NCBI RefSeq assembly: GCF_021172065.1
Contig: NZ_CP087880.1
Span: 1,526,583 to 1,590,582, forward strand
Direction: 5' to 3'
DNA length: 64,000 bases
DNA from: Pseudocitrobacter corydidari
Lineage (GTDB): Bacteria; Pseudomonadota; Gammaproteobacteria; Enterobacterales; Enterobacteriaceae
Part shown: in pieces, positions 7,150 to 17,200 of the stretch
Layout: each line of letters starts with the position of its first letter
Position numbering within the stretch: the first letter of the stretch is position 1
The notes under the pieces: generated by a model
Database searches by the model: none
What the model was told of the DNA's origin: nothing
Seen by the model: only the letters and a program-made list of their open reading frames with translations
Program-made: the position numbers and the translations under genes

Positions 7150-8016
7150 TCACACAATCTCGATATTTTTTTCGTACAGTTTGCGGAAAATCCAGATCGC
7201 CAGGAAGCTGCACGCCGCCACGATAATCGACATGGTCGCCGCCCAGGTGGGCTTCATCTTCTGGAACGCCACTTCATACATCACCACCATCGGGCTGGTA
7301 GTGCTGTTAAGCGGGCCGCCGCCGGTAATCAGGTATGGTTCGGTGAAGATGGCGAAAGCCACGGTCATCGCCAGCACCACCACCATCACGATTTGCGCGT
7401 TCATCATCGGTAAAGTAATTGCCCAGCTCTGTTTGAATTTCCCGGTTTTATCCAGCAATGCTGCGCTGTAAATATCCTTCGGAATAGCCAACATGCCGGA
7501 ATAGAGAATCAGCCCGTAATAACCCACAAATTTCCAGGTGACAATCAGCGCAATTGATAACATTGCACAATCCGGGTTGGTAAACCACGGCACAGAGACG
7601 CCTAACCATTCACGTAAAAATTGGTTTACCGGCCCGTATTCGCTAAACAGTTTTGAAAATACGATAGAGTACGCCACACCCGATGAAATATTGGCCAGCA
7701 AAAAACTCAGTGCAATAAATGATTTGCCGTACTTGATTTTTTTCAAACCTGCGGCGAAAAGCATTGATGAAATAAAGACTATCGGCAAATACCACATCAG
7801 AAAACGACACACGTTCCACATGGATTGCCAGAAAAGTTTATCCTGCATTACGCCAAATACATTTTGCAGGCCAATAAATTTTGGCGTACCGATAAATTGC
7901 CACTGCGTCACGCTTAAAACCGCCAGCCAGGCCAGCGGATAAAACCAGAATAAAAGCGAATAACCGACCCAGGTGGAGGCCAAAAGGCCTCCGGTGCGGG
8001 AATCATATCCAGCCAT
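7150..8016 (-). CDS. ABC sugar transporter inner-membrane permease (MalF/UgpA type)
   Basis: A 288-residue permease that pairs with the MalG-type protein encoded immediately downstream (no gap). It opens with a short cytoplasmic tail and a hydrophobic helix (about residues 17-37), has several more helices and an EAA-loop-like segment around 205-222 with Ala-Ala-Leu-Leu-Asp-Lys-Thr-Gly. Length and layout fit CUT1 importers for di- and oligosaccharides. It follows the binding-protein gene by 9 bp. Confidence 0.9.
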   Translation of the reverse strand: MAGYDSRTGGLLASTWVGYSLLFWFYPLAWLAVLSVTQWQFIGTPKFIGLQNVFGVMQDKLFWQSMWNVCRFLMWYLPIVFISSMLFAAGLKKIKYGKSFIALSFLLANISSGVAYSIVFSKLFSEYGPVNQFLREWLGVSVPWFTNPDCAMLSIALIVTWKFVGYYGLILYSGMLAIPKDIYSAALLDKTGKFKQSWAITLPMMNAQIVMVVVLAMTVAFAIFTEPYLITGGGPLNSTTSPMVVMYEVAFQKMKPTWAATMSIIVAACSFLAIWIFRKLYEKNIEIV

Positions 8017-8025
8017 TATTTCCTC

Positions 8026-9312
8026 TTATTTTGCCAGCAGGGTGTTAATTTCCTGGGTTGATTTTTCAAGCGCTTTAACAGGATCGGTGTTATTGAAAAT
8101 CACCTCTTCCAGCATTTGCGTCATGCTGCGCTGAATTTCCGTGGTTTGCGTAGTGGCAACCGGTGGCAGCGCGACGTCAACATAGGAGGCAATCTCTTTT
8201 TCCAGCGGGTTTTTATCAAAGTAGCTGACAAAGGTTGGGTTGCTGAGCAGATCGGCACGCGCAGGCGGCATTCCGGTCAGCTCAAGCCAGGTGCGATCGT
8301 GCTCGGCATTATTGAATACCCACTGCATAAACGCCCAGGCTTCTGATTTGTGCTTGCTGGAACTGAAGATAACCATCCCTTTACTGTCGCCAAAAGTATG
8401 CGGATGGGCGGTGCCTTTTTCCGTCAGCATCGGGCCAATTTGAATGGATTTCAGCACTTCCGGATACTGCTTACGATAGCGTGCGAGATCCCACGGTCCG
8501 CGTGCGGAAGCCAGCACCTGCCCGCTTGCCAGCGGATCGTCCGCTGAAGTGAAGTCGTAACTGCTCCATTTGCTGTTGAAGACTTTCCCCATAAATGTCA
8601 GTACAGCCAGCCCTGACGGATCGTTAAACTGGGTTTTATTATCAACGATATAAGATTGGCCACCGCTCTGCGCGTAGTACAGTGGGATAAGGTCGAACCA
8701 GCGCTCCCACCAGTTTTTCCCTGCGGTGAGCTGAATGGTGTAGCCGTTGTTGTCCTGCGCGCGTTTTTCCGCCAGCTGATAGAGCTCATCGTAGCGGGTA
8801 GGCACATGGTCAAAACCGTATTGCTTAAGCAAATCGCCGCGCCACCACCAGACAATGGGGTTAACATAAATCGGCAGCACTGTCTGTTTGCCGTTCAGTT
8901 TCCATGCCGGAAGAATATTCGTCATTTGACGATTTTTAATAAGGTCATCATAGCCCGGCATTTTTGACAGGTCTTCGGTTTGGCCAATTTCATCAAGCTG
9001 GCTGGCGAAACCGATAAAAATATTGCTGGATAAATCGGGTTCCGTTCCTGAAGCCAATGCATTCATTATGGCTTCTTCAGAACTATTTGCCGCAGGAATA
9101 GTTGTGAATTCAACAGGCGTATGCGACGGGTCTTTATTCCACTCTTTTACCATCGTATTCCAGAAGGCTTCTTCATTCTCATTCGGCGCCACCCACATTT
9201 TAATCGGCGTTTTCGGCGTTTCTTCTGCGGGTTTTTCATCTGGCCCGCAGCCAGACAGCGACAGCATCAGTAACGCAGATGCCGTTAATTTAGCAATCAT
9301 TGCGGTCTTCAC
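8026..9312 (-). CDS. ABC sugar transporter substrate-binding lipoprotein
   Basis: A solute-binding protein of the CUT1 type, first gene of the left operon. I place the start at the GTG at 9310-9312, because an AGGAG site lies about 6 bp upstream; this gives 428 residues. A basic N-terminus, a hydrophobic stretch and Leu-Ser-Gly-Cys form a lipobox, so the mature protein should be lipid-anchored at a Cys near residue 22. After it comes an acidic, Pro-rich linker and then a typical extracellular-binding fold with many aromatic residues (for example Trp-Trp-Trp near 156-158), as in oligosaccharide binders. An internal ATG four codons later is an alternative start. Being anchored rather than soluble is less common for E. 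coli-type sugar importers. Confidence 0.88.
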   Translation of the reverse strand: MKTAMIAKLTASALLMLSLSGCGPDEKPAEETPKTPIKMWVAPNENEEAFWNTMVKEWNKDPSHTPVEFTTIPAANSSEEAIMNALASGTEPDLSSNIFIGFASQLDEIGQTEDLSKMPGYDDLIKNRQMTNILPAWKLNGKQTVLPIYVNPIVWWWRGDLLKQYGFDHVPTRYDELYQLAEKRAQDNNGYTIQLTAGKNWWERWFDLIPLYYAQSGGQSYIVDNKTQFNDPSGLAVLTFMGKVFNSKWSSYDFTSADDPLASGQVLASARGPWDLARYRKQYPEVLKSIQIGPMLTEKGTAHPHTFGDSKGMVIFSSSKHKSEAWAFMQWVFNNAEHDRTWLELTGMPPARADLLSNPTFVSYFDKNPLEKEIASYVDVALPPVATTQTTEIQRSMTQMLEEVIFNNTDPVKALEKSTQEINTLLAK

Positions 9313-9397
9313 TTTATCTCTCCTCTTCCTTAGAAAGGACAATTAAATCGTTGATAGCTGTTTTTGAATGGAGCGTAAATTAGCACTCTGTTTTTAT

Positions 9398-9444
9398 GTT
9401 TAACGTTAAACACATCACAAAACGATTTTTGTTTAACGTTAAAC
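9398..9444. promoter_or_regulatory. Twin LacI-family operators in the divergent promoter region
   Basis: The 14-bp perfect palindrome GTTTAACGTTAAAC occurs twice, at 9398-9411 and 9431-9444. The centres are 33 bp apart, about three helical turns, so both face the same side of the DNA. A central CG in an AT-rich palindrome is typical for LacI/GalR-family operators. The sites lie between the binding-protein gene and the lacI-type gene and could control both directions; promoter hexamers in this segment are weak by eye. Confidence 0.8.
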
Positions 9445-9519
9445 TCAGCGCCTGTAGAATTTAAAAAAGACAGATTAATAGACGTCAAGAATATATAAAT
9501 AATAAATATGAATTATTAA

Positions 9520-10575
9520 ATGAAAATAAACTCAATTGATAATACAGTCACACAGCGCGTTACAATTAAATCCCTGGCGACAACGTTGGGCGTCTCGCAT
9601 ACCACCGTATCTAATGCCTGGAATAACCCGGAAAAACTGTCGCCCGAATTACGCGAACATATTTTACGCTATGCCAATGAAATCGGTTTTCAGGGGCCGG
9701 ACAAACTGGCTCGCGCCCTGCGCACCGGGAAAGCCAATACCATTGGCGTCATATTTAATGATTCGATGAGCTATGTGTTTATCGATCCCCATGATATTGC
9801 GCTGATGCGGGGTATAGCCTCGCGCTGCGAAGCACAGAACGTCAATCTGGCATTAATTCCCCTGCGTAAGCCGCAGCAGAGCGGAACCGCCCCGCTCACC
9901 GCGCTGGTCGATGGCTACATACTCAATGCCACACATAACAGCGCGGATGTAATCCAGCAGATTCTGGCTCGCGGCCAGCGCGTGGTCACGCTGGATTTCC
10001 AGTTTCCGGGCTACAGCAGCGTTTCTATCGACAACGCGGGGGCAATGCACGACATCGCCCACTATCTGTTGGGCAAAGGGCATCGTCGTTTTGGCATTAT
10101 CGCCTTCGCATCGCAGGCCAATGCACTCGGAATGCGCTCACTTCGCGAGCCAATCACTGGCGATAACACCCTGATGCTGACTCGCGTTAACGCCTGCCGC
10201 GACGCCTTTCTGGCCAATGACGTTAATGTTGAGCGCTGCTGGCTATACGAAACGCGTCACGATGAAGATCACGGTGAAACCGCTGCACAGGCGCTACTCA
10301 CCGCCCACCCCGACATTACCGCGCTCATATGCCTTTCCGACCGCTTTGCCGTCGGCGCGATTCGTTATTGCCATCGCGCCGGGCTGGCGGTGCCTGGACA
10401 GATCGCGGTAACCGGCTTCGATAACCTGGCGGTTGAGGTAGACGGCGTGGGGCTTACCACCATCGCGCAAAACGCTGAGCGCAAAGGCGAAATCGCCGTG
10501 GAGATGCTTTTGAGTACCGGGCCCGTCACCCACCATGAACTGCCGAGGCAGCTCGTTATCCGGGAATCGGCCTGA
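9520..10575 (+). CDS. LacI-family transcriptional regulator of the mannoside-type locus
   Basis: A 351-residue regulator. The N-terminal helix-turn-helix is clear (about residues 15-50: Val-Thr-Ile-Lys-Ser-Leu-Ala, then Gly-Val-Ser-His-Thr-Thr-Val-Ser-Asn-Ala), followed by the hinge helix and a periplasmic-binding-protein-like effector domain with Val-Asp-Gly-Tyr and Ile-Asp-Asn-Ala-Gly segments. It is the first gene of the right operon, 27 bp before the phosphomannomutase gene, and very probably binds the twin palindromes just upstream. No good ribosome site precedes the ATG at 9520, so the true start could be slightly different. The effector is unknown; an imported or partly degraded oligosaccharide is the natural guess. 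Confidence 0.9.
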   Translation: MKINSIDNTVTQRVTIKSLATTLGVSHTTVSNAWNNPEKLSPELREHILRYANEIGFQGPDKLARALRTGKANTIGVIFNDSMSYVFIDPHDIALMRGIASRCEAQNVNLALIPLRKPQQSGTAPLTALVDGYILNATHNSADVIQQILARGQRVVTLDFQFPGYSSVSIDNAGAMHDIAHYLLGKGHRRFGIIAFASQANALGMRSLREPITGDNTLMLTRVNACRDAFLANDVNVERCWLYETRHDEDHGETAAQALLTAHPDITALICLSDRFAVGAIRYCHRAGLAVPGQIAVTGFDNLAVEVDGVGLTTIAQNAERKGEIAVEMLLSTGPVTHHELPRQLVIRESA

Positions 10576-10602
10576 GATTTTAGTTAAACCGAAGAGTAGA
10601 TT

Positions 10603-11991
10603 ATGGACGAACTAACCTGTTTTAAAGCCTATGACATTCGTGGCGAAGTGGGCGTCAACCTGACGCCGGATATCGCCTTTCGCATTGGCCGCGCCTGGGC
10701 GGCGTGGCTGCATCCGCGCCGGGTGGTTGTCGGAGCCGATATCCGCCTGAGTTCTGAAACACTGAAAAACGCGCTGATCGACGGGCTTACCGCCAGCGGC
10801 GTCGATGTCATTGATATTGGCCTGAGCGGCACCGAAGAGATTTACTTCGCCACCCGCGAACTGCGTGCCGACGGCGGTATTCAGGTCACCGCCAGCCATA
10901 ACCCGGCCAATTACAACGGTATGAAGCTGGTGCGCGAAGAGGCTCGGCCGGTCAGCAATGACAACGGCCTGCTGGAGGTGAAAGCGCTCGCCGAAAAGAA
11001 TCAGTTCCCGCCTACCGTGCATCGCGGCCAGGTGATTCACTACGACAATCGCCCGGCGTGGGTGGCCTGCCTGCTGCGATTTATGCACCATGCGCCGGTT
11101 CGTCCGTTACGCATTGTGGTCAACGCCGGGCACGGTACCGCTGGCCCGGCGCTGGATGCGCTGGATGCCGGGTTGAAATCGCGGGGCATCAACGTCGAGT
11201 TTATCCGCGTGCACCATCAACCGGACGGCACCTTCCCGGCGGGTATCCCTAACCCGATGCTGGCAGAAAATCGTCAGGCCACCTGTCAGGCGGTCATTGC
11301 ACATCACGCCGATTTTGGCGTCGCCTGGGACGGCGATTTTGACCGCTGCTTCTTCTTCGACGAGCGCGGCGAATTTGTTGAAAGTTATTATCTGGTGGGC
11401 TTGTTCGCCGAGCACTTTCTCCAGCAGGTTACTGGGGGCACCATTCTTCTGGACCCGCGCCTGACCTGGAACACGCTGGAGATGGTCAGCCAGTTTGGCG
11501 GGAAACCTATAATCAGCAAAACCGGCCATGCCTTTATCAAGGCCCGCATGCGCGAGGAAGATGCGATTTACGGCGGCGAGATGAGCGGCCATCACTATTT
11601 CCGCGATTTTGGCTACTGCGACAGCGGCATGATCCCGCTGGTGCTGATGCTGCAAATTATCGGCCAGGATAAGTGTTCCCTCTCCTCATTAGTGACGCTG
11701 GCGCAGGCGCGTTTTCCCGTTTCCGGCGAGCTGAATATGACCGTTGCCGATCCCGAGCATGTGATGGCCTGCGTGGCGCAGCACTATCAGCATGAAAAGG
11801 CTCAACGTGACGACTGCGACGGGCTGAGTCTCGATTTCGCCGACTGGCGCTTTAATTTGCGCGCCTCCAACACCGAGCCCCTGCTGCGGCTGAATGTGGA
11901 AACCCGCGCCAATATTGCCCTGCTGGCAGATAAAACGGACGAACTCCTCACCCTGATTGCCGCGCACGGAAATGACAAGGAGACGCTATGA
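10603..11991 (+). CDS. Phosphomannomutase/phosphoglucomutase (ManB/CpsG type)
   Basis: A 462-residue alpha-D-phosphohexomutase interconverting hexose 1-phosphate and 6-phosphate. The phosphoserine is Ser98 in Val-Thr-Ala-Ser-His-Asn-Pro. The metal-binding loop Asp-Gly-Asp-Phe-Asp-Arg is near 243-248, the sugar-binding loop Gly-Gly-Glu-Met-Ser-Gly-His near 325-331, and the phosphate-binding loop Arg-Ala-Ser-Asn-Thr-Glu-Pro near the C-terminus. The length matches ManB/CpsG enzymes. Its position inside a transport/glycosidase locus, instead of a polysaccharide synthesis cluster, argues for a catabolic role: turning mannose 1-phosphate released by GH130 (and perhaps DUF1861) into mannose 6-phosphate. 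It overlaps the ATPase gene by 4 bp. Confidence 0.93.
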   Translation: MDELTCFKAYDIRGEVGVNLTPDIAFRIGRAWAAWLHPRRVVVGADIRLSSETLKNALIDGLTASGVDVIDIGLSGTEEIYFATRELRADGGIQVTASHNPANYNGMKLVREEARPVSNDNGLLEVKALAEKNQFPPTVHRGQVIHYDNRPAWVACLLRFMHHAPVRPLRIVVNAGHGTAGPALDALDAGLKSRGINVEFIRVHHQPDGTFPAGIPNPMLAENRQATCQAVIAHHADFGVAWDGDFDRCFFFDERGEFVESYYLVGLFAEHFLQQVTGGTILLDPRLTWNTLEMVSQFGGKPIISKTGHAFIKARMREEDAIYGGEMSGHHYFRDFGYCDSGMIPLVLMLQIIGQDKCSLSSLVTLAQARFPVSGELNMTVADPEHVMACVAQHYQHEKAQRDDCDGLSLDFADWRFNLRASNTEPLLRLNVETRANIALLADKTDELLTLIAAHGNDKETL

Positions 11992-13058
11992 CCGCGCTAA
12001 GTCTGAAAAACATTCACAAGGTTTATGATAAAAGCACCATTATTGAGAACCTATCGCTGGAGATCGCGTCCGGGGAATTTATCGTGCTGGTGGGGCCTTC
12101 AGGATGCGGGAAATCGACCCTGTTGCGCATTATCGCCGGGCTGGAGTCGCCCGATGGCGGCACGCTTAAGATGGGCGAACGCGACGTGACGGATGTCGCC
12201 GCCGGCAAGCGCAATCTGTCGATGGTCTTTCAGTCATACGCCCTTTACCCGCATATGACGGTGAAAGAAAACCTGTCGTTTGGTTTGCGTAATCTGCGCA
12301 CGCCTACCGATGAAATTGAAAAACGCATTACTCAGGCGGCGGCGATGCTCAAGCTGGATGAGATGCTCGACCGGCTGCCGCAAAATTTATCCGGCGGCCA
12401 GCGCCAGCGCGTGGCGATTGGTCGCTCGATCGTCCAGCAGCCTGAGCTATTTCTGTTTGACGAACCGCTTTCCAACCTGGATGCCGCGCTGCGCGTCGAA
12501 ATGCGCCAGGAAATTCAGCAACTGCACAATACCCTGCAAAACACCATGATCTATGTGACGCACGATCAGGTCGAAGCGATGACCCTCGCCGACCGGATTG
12601 TGGTGTTATATAAAGGCAAAATTGAACAGGTCGGTTCACCGCTGGAACTCTACAATCATCCGGCTAACCTGTTTGTTGCGGAGTTTATTGGCACACCTAA
12701 AATCAACATTTTGCCTGCCGTCTGGCGCGAGGGCGCACTGCATATTGCCGACACGCTGACTTTCCCGCTATCTCGTCCGCTGCCGGGCGTCAGCGAGGGC
12801 GATAAACTGTTCGTCGCGATCCGTCCTGAAAACATTCAGTACCAGCAGGCGGGCGATTTCACCCTGACGGCACAAACGCGGCTTTGTGAGCTTCAGGGCG
12901 ATTCCACGCTGGTATGGATGGACCTTAACGGACATTCACTTTGTCTGAAATCCTTCCAACAGTTAAGCTTCGCGCAAGGCACTGCGTTATCCCTTACTGT
13001 CCAGGAATCGCATCTTCATCTCTTTGATGCGCTTGGAAAAAGAGTCGCCGATCGCTAA
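11988..13058 (+). CDS. ABC sugar transporter ATP-binding protein (MalK/UgpC/MsmK type)
   Basis: A 356-residue ATPase that energises the CUT1 permeases encoded on the other strand. Walker A Gly-Pro-Ser-Gly-Cys-Gly-Lys-Ser-Thr (about 37-45), the signature Leu-Ser-Gly-Gly-Gln (about 134-138), Walker B Leu-Phe-Leu-Phe-Asp-Glu-Pro (about 154-160) and the switch His in Val-Thr-His-Asp (about 190-193) are all present. A C-terminal OB-type regulatory region of about 120 residues follows. The ATGA overlap with the mutase gene indicates coupled translation. It closes the right operon. Confidence 0.93.
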   Translation: MTALSLKNIHKVYDKSTIIENLSLEIASGEFIVLVGPSGCGKSTLLRIIAGLESPDGGTLKMGERDVTDVAAGKRNLSMVFQSYALYPHMTVKENLSFGLRNLRTPTDEIEKRITQAAAMLKLDEMLDRLPQNLSGGQRQRVAIGRSIVQQPELFLFDEPLSNLDAALRVEMRQEIQQLHNTLQNTMIYVTHDQVEAMTLADRIVVLYKGKIEQVGSPLELYNHPANLFVAEFIGTPKINILPAVWREGALHIADTLTFPLSRPLPGVSEGDKLFVAIRPENIQYQQAGDFTLTAQTRLCELQGDSTLVWMDLNGHSLCLKSFQQLSFAQGTALSLTVQESHLHLFDALGKRVADR

Positions 13059-13068
13059 ACCTTTTACC

Positions 13069-13098
13069 TGCGGGCATAAGATAATACCGATGCCCGCA
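13069..13098 (+). terminator. Hairpin after the ATPase gene, probable terminator
   Basis: A 9-bp perfect stem (13069-13077 with 13090-13098) with a 12-base loop lies 11 bp after the ATPase stop codon. Only a short T-run follows, so its strength is uncertain. Confidence 0.45.
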
Positions 13099-13202
13099 TA
13101 AGATTTCCCCGAAGCACTTTCAGATAATCCCCACAGACTCTGTTGGTTGTAAAGTTACACTCCAGAAACATTGATTGTGTGAATAATCTCTCGGGGATAC
13201 TA

Positions 13203-13646
13203 ATGAACAGAAAGGTCTACCTGTTAGCAGCCGTTGCACTGCTGGCGGGATGTGTCTACAACAGCAAAGTCTCAACGGGCGCAGAAGAGCTCCAGCACCA
13301 CCGTTTCGTACTGGAAAGCGTGGATGGTAAAGCGTTAACCAACGTAAAAACGCCGCTGGAACTCAGTTTCGGCCAGCAAACGGGTATCCTTCATCAGTTG
13401 CACGTTTCCGGCAATATGTGTAATCAATTCAACGGCACGGGGCGCGTATCTGACAGTGGTGAGTTAAAAGTTAAAGAGCTGGCGATGACGCGCAAGCTCT
13501 GTACCGACTCACAGCTTAATGAACTGGATAACACCCTCAGCACCATGCTTTCACAAGGCGCGCAGGTAGATTTGACCGAGTCGCAACTGACGCTGGCCAC
13601 CGCGCAGCATACACTGATTTATAAACTGTCTGACCTGGTGAATTGA
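13203..13646 (+). CDS. hslJ: Heat-inducible outer-membrane lipoprotein HslJ (META domain)
   Basis: A 147-residue META-domain lipoprotein, close to E. coli HslJ by sequence. The start chosen (ATG at 13203) gives a proper signal peptide with lipobox Leu-Ala-Gly-Cys at residues 13-16, and a GGGGA ribosome site precedes it. The conserved block Gln-His-His-Arg-Phe-Val-Leu-Glu-Ser-Val, the Asn-Met-Cys-Asn core and the Met-Thr-Arg-Lys-Leu-Cys segment match the family. It is linked to novobiocin tolerance and heat induction in E. coli. It ends 5 bp from the convergent ydbJ gene. Confidence 0.95.
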   Translation: MNRKVYLLAAVALLAGCVYNSKVSTGAEELQHHRFVLESVDGKALTNVKTPLELSFGQQTGILHQLHVSGNMCNQFNGTGRVSDSGELKVKELAMTRKLCTDSQLNELDNTLSTMLSQGAQVDLTESQLTLATAQHTLIYKLSDLVN

Positions 13647-13651
13647 CCGGG

Positions 13652-13918
13652 TTAGTAATTCCCACAGCTTCCGACGGCGAGGGATTGCTCGCTGCAACGT
13701 TTACCGTTGGGTAACGCGCACATGCCGATACTGGAACCGTCGAGCTGTCTGGCCACTGAAAGCGACCCGCCAATCATGGCGCAGTTAGCCTGCCCTGAAT
13801 TTGACATCGCGGCTCTCATTCCTGGTGAAACGTGTGCGGCGGTAGCCTGCTGAACGGGCTCACTGCTGCACGCCGACAATAATAACGCAGCACACCCCAC
13901 GAAAAACGCTGCTCGCAT
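13652..13918 (-). CDS. ydbJ: DUF333 family lipoprotein YdbJ
   Basis: An 88-residue lipoprotein nearly identical in pattern to E. coli YdbJ. The signal peptide ends at the lipobox Leu-Ser-Ala-Cys (residues 14-17). The DUF333 core Asn-Cys-Ala-Met-Ile-Gly-Gly-Ser, Gly-Met-Cys-Ala-Leu-Pro-Asn-Gly and Cys-Ser-Glu-Gln follows, with the conserved cysteines in place. Function unknown. It is convergent with hslJ and divergent from nifJ. Confidence 0.93.
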   Translation of the reverse strand: MRAAFFVGCAALLLSACSSEPVQQATAAHVSPGMRAAMSNSGQANCAMIGGSLSVARQLDGSSIGMCALPNGKRCSEQSLAVGSCGNY

Positions 13919-14245
13919 GTGTCTCTCTCCGTAGCAAAATAATTAGAAAACCTATGCATAATAGGCATCACACGCCGGTCCGTCGAGAGAGGGAACGCGC
14001 ATTTATGCGCTCCAGAAACATTTTCTGTCAATTTTTATGACCAGAATCATCTGATGCGGGTCACTGACGCGAATCAAGGACACAAAAGCAAAAATGATTC
14101 AGCCTGACGTTTGCTAGACTTTATAAGAAATCATCCCCAGTAACGTCGCGGATTTTTTTGTTGGCTTTACGACGTACAGAATGATGTTTATCAGGTTCGC
14201 GGATTTTTCCCCGAACGTCTTTTTGCGCAATGTAAGGTGTTCTCA
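13919..14245. other. Intergenic region between ydbJ and nifJ
   Basis: Non-coding and moderately AT-rich. The 11-base word CGCGGATTTTT occurs twice, at 14147-14157 and 14198-14208; the second copy lies in a small hairpin-forming stretch (about 14195-14216) close to the nifJ start. Divergent promoters for ydbJ and nifJ must lie here but I could not assign hexamers with confidence. Confidence 0.5.
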
Positions 14246-17200
14246 ATGATCACAGTTGATGGTAATGGCGCAGTAGCAAGCGTCGCGTTTCGCACCAGCG
14301 AAGTTATCGCGATTTACCCCATTACACCCAGTTCCACGATGGCTGAGCAGGCCGACGCCTGGGCAGGCAACGGCCTGAAAAACGTATGGGGCGATACGCC
14401 TCGCGTGGTAGAGATGCAGTCCGAAGCCGGTGCAATCGGAGCGGTGCACGGCGCGCTGCAAACCGGTGCTCTCTCCACCTCTTTCACGTCATCGCAGGGA
14501 TTACTGCTGATGATCCCAACCTTGTACAAACTGGCCGGTCAGTTAACGCCGTTTGTGCTGCACGTCGCCGCGCGTACCGTGGCCACACACGCGCTCTCTA
14601 TTTTTGGCGATCACTCCGACGTGATGGCCGTTCGTCAGACCGGTTGCGCCATGTTGTGCGCCGGTAGCGTACAGGAAGCACAGGATTTCGCGCTGATTTC
14701 CCATGTCGCCACGCTCAAGAGCCGCATTCCATTTATTCATTTCTTCGATGGTTTCCGGACATCGCACGAAATTAACAAAATTGTGCCGCTGGCCGACGAC
14801 ACCATTCGTGGGCTAATGCCGGAAGACGAGATTGCCGCGCACCGCGCCAGGGCGCTGAACCCCGAACATCCGGTTATCCGTGGCACGTCCGCCAACCCGG
14901 ACACCTATTTTCAGTCTCGTGAAGCCACTAACCCTTGGTACAACGCCGTTTACCAGCACGTCGAGCAAACCATGCGCGACTTCGCTGATGCGACCGGGCG
15001 CGAGTACAAACCATTTGAATACTACGGCCACCCGCAGGCGGAACGCGTCATCGTTATTATGGGTTCCGCCATCGGCACCTGTGAAGAAGTCGTCGATGAA
15101 CTGCTGACGCGCGGTGAGAAAGTCGGCGTGCTGAAAGTGCGGCTGTATCGTCCTTTCTCCGCGCAACATCTGCTCCAGGTGCTGCCGGAAAGCGCACGCA
15201 GCGTCGCGGTGCTCGATCGCACCAAAGAGCCGGGCGCACAGGCCGAACCGCTCTATCTCGACGTGATGACCGCACTGGCAGAAGCGTTTAATCAGGGCGA
15301 GCGCGAAACGCTGCCGTGCGTCATCGGTGGCCGCTACGGTTTGTCCTCGAAAGAGTTCGGCCCGGAATGCGTGCTGGCTATCTTCAGCGAGCTCTCGCAG
15401 GCAAAACCGAAACCGCGCTTTACCGTCGGCATTTATGACGATGTCACCAACCTGTCGCTGGCGCTGCCAGAAAACAGCCTGCCGTCACGCGCGAAGCTGG
15501 AAGCACTCTTCTACGGGCTCGGCAGCGACGGCAGCGTGTCCGCCACCAAAAACAATATTAAAATTATCGGTAATTCGACACCGTGGTTTGCGCAGGGTTA
15601 TTTCGTCTATGACTCGAAAAAAGCCGGCGGCCTGACCGTGTCGCATCTGCGCGTCAGCGAGGAGCCGATTCGCTCAGCATACCTGGTGGCTCAGGCCGAT
15701 TTCGTCGGCTGCCACCAGCTACAGTTTATTGATAAGTACCAGATGGCGGAACGCCTCAAACCTGGCGGTATTTTCCTGCTCAATACGCCGTATCACGCGG
15801 ATGAAGTGTGGGCGCGTCTGCCGCAGGAAGTACAGGCGGTGCTGAATCAGAAAAAGGCACGTTTCTATGTGATTAACGCCGCGAAAATCGCCCGTGAATG
15901 CGGGCTGGCGGCGCGTATTAACACGGTGATGCAGATGGCGTTCTTCCATCTGACGCAAATCCTGCCAGGCGACAGCGCCCTGATGGAACTGCAAGGCGCG
16001 ATTGCCAAAAGCTACAGCAGCAAAGGCCAGGATCTGGTTGAGCGTAACTGGCAGGCGCTGGCGCTGGCCCGCGAGTTGCTTTTTGAAGTACCGCTACAGC
16101 CTGTGGTTGCCAGCAGTCCGAATCGCCCACCGGTCGTTTCCGACGCCGCACCTGATTTTGTGAAAACCGTCACCGCCGCAATGCTGGCGGGCCTGGGCGA
16201 CGCTCTGCCCGTCTCTGCGCTGCCGCCGGATGGCACCTGGCCAGTAGGCACCACCAAATGGGAAAAACGCAACATTGCCGAAGAGATCCCCATCTGGAAA
16301 GAGGAACTCTGTACCCAGTGCAACCACTGCGTCGCCGCCTGCCCTCACTCGGCAATTCGCGCCAAAGTGGTGTCGCCGGAGGCCATGGAAAACGCGCCAT
16401 CGTCCCTGCACTCGCTGGATGTGAAATCCCGCGATATGCGCGGTCAGAAATATGTTCTGCAGGTCGCGCCAGAAGATTGCACCGGCTGTAATCTGTGCGT
16501 CGAAGTTTGCCCGGCCAAAGACCGACAGAACCCGGAAATCAAAGCCATCAATATGATGTCGCGGCTGGAACATGTGGAAGAAGAGAAAGTAAACTATGAC
16601 TTCTTCCTCGGCCTGCCGGAAATCGACCGCAGCAAACTGGAACGTATCGACATCCGTACTTCGCAGTTGATCACCCCGCTGTTCGAGTACTCCGGTGCCT
16701 GTTCCGGTTGTGGTGAGACGCCGTACATCAAGTTACTGACCCAGCTTTACGGCGACCGCATGCTGATTGCCAACGCCACCGGCTGTTCCTCAATTTATGG
16801 CGGTAACCTGCCTTCTACGCCGTATACCACCGATATTAATGGTCGCGGCCCGGCATGGGCGAACTCACTGTTTGAGGATAACGCCGAATTCGGCCTTGGC
16901 TTCCGCCTGACGGTCGATCAGCATCGCCAGCGCGTGATGCGTCTGCTGGACGGTTTTGCAGAACACATTCCTGCAGAACTGAACGAGGCGCTGCACGCTG
17001 ACGCCACGCCGGAAGTCCGCCGTGAGCAGGTCGCACAGCTTCGCGCGGCGCTGGCAAATGTCGAGGGCGCGCAGGAGCTGCTGACGGACGCCGATGCGCT
17101 GGTCGAGAAATCGGTCTGGCTGATTGGTGGTGATGGCTGGGCCTACGATATTGGCTTTGGCGGTCTGGATCACGTGATGAGCCTGACCGAAAACGTCAAT

